Source: Planctomyces sp. SH-PL62 (GTDB lineage: Bacteria; Planctomycetota; Planctomycetia; Planctomycetales; Planctomycetaceae). Taken from it: a stretch of DNA of 40,813 nucleotides. Position 1 is the stretch's first letter, and every line of letters begins with the position of its first letter. The stretch is from NCBI GenBank assembly GCA_945905295.1, contig CAMDPX010000043.1, positions 1 through 40,813 of the forward strand, read 5' to 3'. This document shows positions 35,494-40,813 of this stretch, in pieces. The position numbers and the translations under genes are program-made. The notes beneath the pieces were generated by a model. It saw nothing but the letters and a program-made list of their open reading frames with translations. It was not told where the DNA came from and searched no databases.

Positions 35494-36504
35494 CTACAGC
35501 CCCGAATCAAACTTCACGAGTGACCCCGCCGGCTTGTCGCTCCCTTCGGCAACGGTGCCGAAGACGGCGACGTACAGCACGCCGTTCTTGTCGAACGCGC
35601 ACGCCGTCGGCTTGTCGAGGCTGGCGATCTTCACCGCCTTGATCGAATCACCGTCGATGTCCAGGCGGAACAGTCCGCCCGCTTTCGGATCGCTCCACGA
35701 GTAATCGGTCGCGTACAGCTTCTTGGTCTTCGGGCTGTAGGCCAGACCGGCGATGTCGTTCAGGCCGGTCTTGTAGTTCTTCTTGAGCTTGCCCGTTTCC
35801 GGATCGTAGATCGACAGCAGGCTGTCACCCGGCGGAGTCGAGACCTCGCCCATCTGGCCAACCACGAGATCCTTGCCGTCCAGCGAGAAGATGACCGGCA
35901 CCGGAGCATCGACTTCGGTGGCGACCTTGGTGGCGATCGACAACTTCAACGCACCCGGCTTGCCGTTGGCGGCGGTGCTCTTGGCGATCCAGCCTTTGGT
36001 GTCGTCGCCGTTGCAGGTGATGAAGATCGACTTGCCGTTGGAGGCGACTCCGTAGAAGTTGCCTTCGCCCTTCGCAGATTCTTCGCTGGCCTTGATCGGG
36101 CCGAGCGTCGCGACGGCGGCGTCCTCTTTGATCGGCGGATGAGCCGCGTCCTTGCCGACCTTGTAGATGCGGACCAATTCATCGCCGTCCAGCCGGCTGC
36201 CGTCGCCGACGATCAAGTGCTCGTCATCCCAAAACGCCAGGCCGAGAGGCCCGATGTTGTACTTCGGACCTTTGCCGTAGATGTCGGTCGGGAACCCGCT
36301 GATCTCGACATGCGCCTTGCCGCTCTTGGGATCGAAGCGGTGTACGCCGCTGTGAGCCGCAATAAAGACATGCCCGGTCGCCGCCTGCACCGCGACGCCG
36401 CACGGATTGTCGATGCCGCCCAACACCGTCGTCGGCTTCGCATCTTGAGCGACCGCCGTCAGAGCGATCGAACCACACAACAAAAACGCCATTGATCGAA
36501 GCAT
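35494..36504 (-). CDS. exported beta-propeller (SMP-30/NHL-like) protein
   Basis: 336 aa from the ATG at 36504, with GAAAGG upstream; earlier in-frame codons up to 36645 are doubtful. A signal peptide (LRSMAFLLCGSIALTAVA) is followed by repeated four-stranded blades with G-L-A / D-G-L motifs: NPCGVAVQAATGHVF, GPLGLAFWDDEHLIVGD, NFYGVASNGKSIFIT, DIAGLAYSPKTKKLYATD, KPTACAFDKNGVLYVAV. This resembles exported SMP-30/gluconolactonase or NHL-type propellers of Planctomycetota. No catalytic residues can be defined. Monocistronic, with a terminator downstream. Confidence 0.82.
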   Translation of the reverse strand: MLRSMAFLLCGSIALTAVAQDAKPTTVLGGIDNPCGVAVQAATGHVFIAAHSGVHRFDPKSGKAHVEISGFPTDIYGKGPKYNIGPLGLAFWDDEHLIVGDGSRLDGDELVRIYKVGKDAAHPPIKEDAAVATLGPIKASEESAKGEGNFYGVASNGKSIFITCNGDDTKGWIAKSTAANGKPGALKLSIATKVATEVDAPVPVIFSLDGKDLVVGQMGEVSTPPGDSLLSIYDPETGKLKKNYKTGLNDIAGLAYSPKTKKLYATDYSWSDPKAGGLFRLDIDGDSIKAVKIASLDKPTACAFDKNGVLYVAVFGTVAEGSDKPAGSLVKFDSGL

Positions 36505-36593
36505 GAGAAAAACCTTTCGTTGGGACCACAAGCGGGAAGCCTGCGGTTGGGGGGATTCGGTGATATCGGGACAGTCACTGTGATGTTGCCGCA

Positions 36594-37238
36594 CTAACTT
36601 TTCAAACGTGGTGCGAGCTTGGTGAGTCCAAGTTCGTCGATCCAATGTTGCGGTTTGTTAATTCTCTGTCGATCAGCGAAAAGCTTGCAGAGGTCGTTGA
36701 CTTCTTTCCAAGCTCCATCCATGTCATCGGTCAAATAGAGAACCAGGGCATTGGTCTCAGTGGGGCGGAACAAATTCGACCAGCGATGTTGCTGGTAGGT
36801 TCGGACACTTTCAATTTGGCCTAGCTCCACTGCGAGTTGCTCGAATCGAGAACGCAATCGTTATTTGTTTGCATTTGCATCCGCATTTTCTTCGTTCACA
36901 CCGACGGTCCAACTTGCCGATGTTTCCGCGTAAAGATGCTCCAACCTCCATCGCTGCCCACGTTCATCGCACTCGCATTCCCTCGGTTTTTCAAGAATCT
37001 CAAACTTTCTCTGCCGGCAAATCTCATCAAACGCCAAGCCCACGTTCACATAAAACTTCTTCTCCGACGATGACGAACCGTGGCTCGATTGAATGTTGAC
37101 AACCTGCACTACCTCACCAAGTCGGCGATGATAGTTGCGTGCCGACTTCCGAAAACCAATTCGCTTCAAAATGGGCGTCACCGCGAATTGAACAATCGCA
37201 TCCAATAACTCTTCCGAAGGGTCTTTGTCGCCAGCCAT
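36594..37238 (-). pseudogene. DUF4304-like gene split by an in-frame stop
   Basis: The 5' part (37238-36861, 125 codons) reads SEELLDAIVQFAVTPILKRIGFRKSARNYHR... and KKFYVNVGLAF, a clear DUF4304-type core. It ends at TAA 36861-36863. The same frame continues at once as RLRSRFEQLAVELGQIE and runs 87 codons to a stop at 36594, ending with a WIDELGLTKLAP segment that fits the expected C-terminus. The interruption is therefore a single nonsense codon, not a frameshift. It may be a decayed gene, a sequencing error, or recoding. No signal peptide. Function of the family unknown; a cytoplasmic immunity or regulatory role is possible. It begins the accessory patch beside the peroxidase fragment. Confidence 0.75.
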
Positions 37239-37269
37239 TTCGATCTGTTTACCCCAAACTCATTATTGG

Positions 37270-37410
37270 TTACTTCGGCAACTCCGGAGCCTTGTGGTCC
37301 GGGTAGTCGGGGCTGCTGAGTCCTTCAGTCATGAACTTCACCAAGTCGGCCTTCTCCGTCGGGGCGATCTTGATGTTGAAGATTGCTTTCGTCGAGCCAT
37401 GCGGCATCAT
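37270..37410 (-). pseudogene. fragment of the di-heme peroxidase 3' end
   Basis: About 100 nt from the stop codon (TAA at 37270-37272) inwards match the end of the 39612-40622 gene with few mismatches, encoding IFNIKIAPTEKADLVKFMTE and then the same tail ending PELPK. Upstream, WLDE is still recognisable but a 1-nt insertion breaks the frame, and homology stops near 37410. It is in direct orientation to the intact gene, on the far side of the toxin-antitoxin/Rpn patch. Confidence 0.85.
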
Positions 37411-37428
37411 CTTCCGGCTCTCCAGATT

Positions 37429-37743
37429 TTATTGGTCCCGCCGACGCGCTTTCCAATAGTTGGGCTTCCGGCGGGAATGCGTGATCGACCAAATGTGAAC
37501 GATGTCGTTGATCACCTCGTAAATGACCAAGTACGGAAACCGTGGCAGAACCACTCGTCGAACATCGCCGTCGCCGAACCATGTTTCGAGTCGTGAGGCG
37601 CGATTCGGATCCGATTCAATTCCAGCCATCGCGGCATCGACGGTTGCAAAGAACTCCAGTCCGAGGCCCTCTCGCTGCTTCTCGTACCATCGCGCGGCGG
37701 CTCGCAATTCGTGCTCCGCTTTCGGATGAATCTGGAGGATCAT
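37429..37743 (-). CDS. ParE/RelE-type toxin
   Basis: 104 aa. Fold motifs HPKAEHELRAAARWYEKQ, FFATVDAAMAGIESDPNRA, then RRVVLPRFPYLVIYEV and SITHSRRKPNYWKAR are typical of ParE/RelE superfamily toxins, which inhibit gyrase or cut mRNA on ribosomes; which one is not resolved. The ATG at 37743 overlaps the antitoxin stop (ATGA), and the antitoxin is transcribed first, the usual order. It lies next to the peroxidase fragment. Confidence 0.9.
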   Translation of the reverse strand: MILQIHPKAEHELRAAARWYEKQREGLGLEFFATVDAAMAGIESDPNRASRLETWFGDGDVRRVVLPRFPYLVIYEVINDIVHIWSITHSRRKPNYWKARRRDQ

Positions 37744-37982
37744 GCCTGCCTCGGAGAACGCAACTCGTGCAGTATTTCAGCACGGACGTCGGACCAATTT
37801 CGCATGGTCGTTTCGCCTCGCAGCACTTCGTCCCGACGCGACTGAATCTCGGCCATCCAGGCTTGATCGTCGGCGTCATCAAAGTCGTTGGGATGCAAGC
37901 TGAAAAGAACTTCCGCAGCAACTTCCGCTCGCTCGGCAGTCGGCAACTGCAAAACTTGTTGGATCAATTCTTGAACGGCCAT
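37740..37982 (-). CDS. addiction-module antitoxin
   Basis: 80 aa. AVQELIQQVLQLPTAERAEVAAEVLFSL is the recognised N-terminal form of small addiction-module component proteins (TIGR02574-like), with a C-terminal acidic/basic region (RRDEVLRGETTMRNWSDV). It overlaps the ParE-type toxin start by 4 nt, so the two form a coupled operon and should neutralise each other. The DNA-binding role of this class is not certain. Confidence 0.87.
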   Translation of the reverse strand: MAVQELIQQVLQLPTAERAEVAAEVLFSLHPNDFDDADDQAWMAEIQSRRDEVLRGETTMRNWSDVRAEILHELRSPRQA

Positions 37983-37996
37983 GCGGCATCACCTTC

Positions 37997-38623
37997 CTAG
38001 GACTTGAGAGCCGGCGTCGCCAAACGCGAACCGGTCGCTTTGTTGGGATCGGTCACAACCGGTTGCTTCGCGGCCGAACCAAGGGCGATCAAATCGGCAA
38101 GATGCCTCTCGCAGACGGCGAGCAACGCATCGTCTTCCACCACGCCCAGCGATTGGCCATCGAAGTCTTCGGAAAGAAATCCCAAATGGGCCAGCATTTG
38201 GCCAACGCGGCTATCGGGAGACAACTCGCAAATGCGCGCGAGCTTGTCGAGGACCGCTTGCCGAACAACAAACGGTGCTCTCTTGGGAGCCAGCCATGTG
38301 TCCCACGAGTCGCAGTCCAAGATCCGGTCGATCAGAGAATCCAGCAGATCCATGTCTGTGATGCTGTTGAATCGACCGAGGATCACGGCGGACGGTTCGC
38401 CGAATTGCTTTGTGCCCCACTTCAAGAGCGTTTTTTGCAACCGCTCTCTGCCACCTTCTTCAAAACCAGACTTCATCTTCACCGCGATATCAAGCTGCTG
38501 AAAATAGCGCACTTCAAAACGCTCACGGTCCTGCCGATCCACCGGAGGATTCGAACGCTCCCTGAGGAATTCGTCGGCGCGTCGCATCCAATAAGTCTCG
38601 TCATTGACATTGAGGCGACTCAT
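37997..38623 (-). CDS. DUF4351-like companion of an Rpn nuclease
   Basis: 208 aa from the ATG at 38623; earlier in-frame codons to 38779 lie inside the Rpn gene in another frame. The ATGA overlap with the Rpn gene stop indicates translational coupling. The central region (QKTLLKWGTKQFGEPSAV, then LDSLIDRILDCDSWDTWLA) resembles the DUF4351 module found at the C-terminus of many Rpn-like proteins. The remainder is mostly helical and unlike anything I recognise. Its ending LATPALKS is probably disordered. Function unknown; a regulatory or targeting partner of the nuclease is inferred. Confidence 0.72.
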   Translation of the reverse strand: MSRLNVNDETYWMRRADEFLRERSNPPVDRQDRERFEVRYFQQLDIAVKMKSGFEEGGRERLQKTLLKWGTKQFGEPSAVILGRFNSITDMDLLDSLIDRILDCDSWDTWLAPKRAPFVVRQAVLDKLARICELSPDSRVGQMLAHLGFLSEDFDGQSLGVVEDDALLAVCERHLADLIALGSAAKQPVVTDPNKATGSRLATPALKS

Positions 38624-39546
38624 TCTTGGTTCCCATCGAACAGCGAATCCCAAGTCGAGCAGTCCAAGGCACGGTCTCGCAGCGCTTTCAATTGCGATCG
38701 AGTGTTGATGGCCTCCAATCGTGCCCGAATGTTCGCGGGGGGCGGCCCTAGCCGCAGGGCACCAATTTCGACCACCCATTCACGAGCCTCAGAGACTCGA
38801 CCAATTTCAATTCCCTTTTCGATGCCAGTTTCCTCGGCGTCAGCGATGTTCGTCGCTTGGTCGCGGAGAAATCGTTGGCGGGCTTCGTACTGGTGGCGTT
38901 CGAGTGTGTCGTGTGACATTTTCTGAAGTACCTCCGTGGCGAGACGGACTTCCGGGATTTGCAACGCAGCGGGCAATGCGGCCGGGTCGAGTTCTGCTCC
39001 GTGTTGCAGAAAGTAGGTCCAGCGTTCGATGTCGGTCGTCAACTCGGCGGCTGACTTGTGGAACTTCGGCAGTTCAAAAACATGGAGTTGCCAGTGGTCG
39101 CTGAACCGAACTTTGGTCGTCAGGTCCAGCATTTCGTAGAGGCCATGATAGCCAGTCGTCTGCGGGCAAAGCACGTCGTTGATGAAACAAATCACGATCA
39201 CCGGACGCAACAACTTCCACTTTTCACCTTCCACCAACTGCTGCGAGTAATTCTTGGCCAAGTAATACAACAGCCGCTCCGGAAAATACTGATGTCCGAC
39301 CATCTGCATTTCGATCAGGAATTCGCGGCCGCTTTCGTCACGGGCCTTCACGTCCAAAATGATCTGCCGGTCTTCGACGGACTCCTTGTGACTAAACGGG
39401 TTGAGGATTCTGATGCTGACGATCCGCTGTTTCCCTGACAGATTCAGGACCGCGTTCAGTAAGTTCGGCGTGATCGCCAGACACTCTTTGCCGGCGAAGA
39501 CTCGCTTGAAGGCGATGTCCACTTTCGGGTCGATGCCGGTTTCCAT
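38620..39546 (-). CDS. Rpn family recombination-promoting nuclease / PD-(D/E)XK transposase-like
   Basis: 308 aa. It starts METGIDPKVDIAFKRVFAG, typical of Rpn/PDDEXK-family putative transposases (TIGR01784-like). The catalytic core is ILDVKARDESGREFLIEMQM, with D and the E-M-Q motif of the PD-(D/E)XK fold, followed by YFPERLLYYLAKNY. Rpn proteins promote RecA-independent recombination and act as DNA endonucleases in E. coli. The C-terminus (ARLEAINTRSQLKALRDRALDCSTWDSLFDG) is DUF4351-like, echoing the coupled downstream gene. It lies between the intact peroxidase gene and the peroxidase 3' fragment, so it may have helped the patch to arrive. Confidence 0.88.
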   Translation of the reverse strand: METGIDPKVDIAFKRVFAGKECLAITPNLLNAVLNLSGKQRIVSIRILNPFSHKESVEDRQIILDVKARDESGREFLIEMQMVGHQYFPERLLYYLAKNYSQQLVEGEKWKLLRPVIVICFINDVLCPQTTGYHGLYEMLDLTTKVRFSDHWQLHVFELPKFHKSAAELTTDIERWTYFLQHGAELDPAALPAALQIPEVRLATEVLQKMSHDTLERHQYEARQRFLRDQATNIADAEETGIEKGIEIGRVSEAREWVVEIGALRLGPPPANIRARLEAINTRSQLKALRDRALDCSTWDSLFDGNQE

Positions 39547-39560
39547 GCGGAGTTGCTCCC

Positions 39561-39607
39561 GTAGCGGGCGATTGGCCGATCAGCCCACGTTCTGGCGAAC
39601 GCGGCTA
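39561..39607. repeat. short GTAG...CTAC element after the peroxidase gene
   Basis: 47 bp from GTAGC to GGCTAC, with weak internal pairing (GGCCGATC... and CGTTC...GAACG). It starts 14 nt past the Rpn start codon side and ends 4 nt from the peroxidase stop. The termini match the larger GTAG...CTAC elements, but the arms are poorer. Confidence 0.6.
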
Positions 39608-39611
39608 CGAA

Positions 39612-40622
<1,011 letters not shown>

Positions 40623-40754
40623 GGCGTGGCTCCTTCAACGGGGGGCGGTGACATTAACCCGCTTGCCCACGTTTGCAAGCTCCGCGAGTTCGACCTCGCG
40701 CGGCTCGACCCGCTATTCTGTGAAACAGTGTTGATGACGACAAATGTCTTTGGC

Positions 40755-40813
40755 GAGCCGGCGGGCGTTAGCCCCCGGACGTGTCGATCGTCGCAATTTG
40801 TCCGGGGGCTAAC
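40755..40813. repeat. GGGCGTTAGCCCCCGG palindrome, truncated by window end
   Basis: The left arm GGCGGGCGTTAGCCCCCGGAC pairs with the right arm GTCCGGGGGCTAAC before the window ends. It resembles family D (GGGCGCTAGCCCCGG) but is not identical. It lies about 130 bp upstream of the peroxidase start. Confidence 0.78.

Overview
The window is GC-rich and looks chromosomal. It almost certainly comes from a member of the Planctomycetota, probably class Planctomycetia; I cannot resolve the genus. The evidence is the lineage-typical set of secreted proteins: a PSCyt1-DUF1549-DUF1553 protein, a DUF1501 protein, DUF4058, a LamG metalloprotease, a MauG-type di-heme peroxidase, an exported beta-propeller and DUF11-like surface proteins. 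Shine-Dalgarno sequences are weak or absent at many starts, and small palindromic repeats are abundant.

Layout. 0-5.6 kb: two paralogous exported proteins on the minus strand, one with a DUF11-like C-terminus, then a plus-strand pair (LolA-like protein and membrane-anchored VWA protein). 5.7-8.2 kb: an SDR oxidoreductase converging on xseB-xseA. 8.3-14.5 kb: a minus-strand run of a zinc-ribbon membrane protein, a large FAD/Fe-S oxidoreductase, moaD, moaE and moaA (molybdopterin synthesis), interrupted by an opposite-strand antitoxin/PIN toxin pair between moaD and moaE. 14.5-19.2 kb: a polytopic membrane protein, folE, a cysteine-rich lipid-anchored truncated hemoglobin, then plus-strand rpmB and gatC-gatA. 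19.5-30.7 kb: a minus-strand cluster of exported proteins (LamG metalloprotease, PSCyt1/DUF1553, an unknown 180-aa protein, a G8-domain beta-helix protein resembling animal CEMIP/TMEM2, DUF4058, DUF1501). It looks like a system for processing external polymers; the substrate is unknown. 30.9-36.5 kb: hemW, a methyltransferase, an ExbB/TolQ-like channel protein, metW, a secreted cyanophycinase-like peptidase and an exported beta-propeller. 36.6-40.8 kb: an accessory patch with a DUF4304 gene split by an in-frame stop, a ParE-type toxin/antitoxin pair, two translationally coupled genes (one an Rpn-type PD-(D/E)XK nuclease), and a di-heme peroxidase gene whose 3' end is repeated as a fragment on the far side of the patch.

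The most striking structure is not a gene. At least 18 palindromic or simple-repeat elements of about 40-120 bp are scattered through the window. Several fall into repeated families. One superfamily is bounded by GTAG...CTAC and has a separate hairpin in each half. Most elements lie 3-21 bp after a stop codon, filling nearly every short gap between co-oriented genes. Others sit inside conserved coding sequences (the DUF11-like protein, the FAD/Fe-S oxidoreductase, the PSCyt1/DUF1553 protein) without breaking the reading frame. This looks like a mobile REP/BIME-like system that has been adopted as 3' ends or intercistronic hairpins.

Two further sites suggest decay or sequence error: a likely 1-nt shift at the end of the LamG metalloprotease gene, and the in-frame TAA in the DUF4304 gene.
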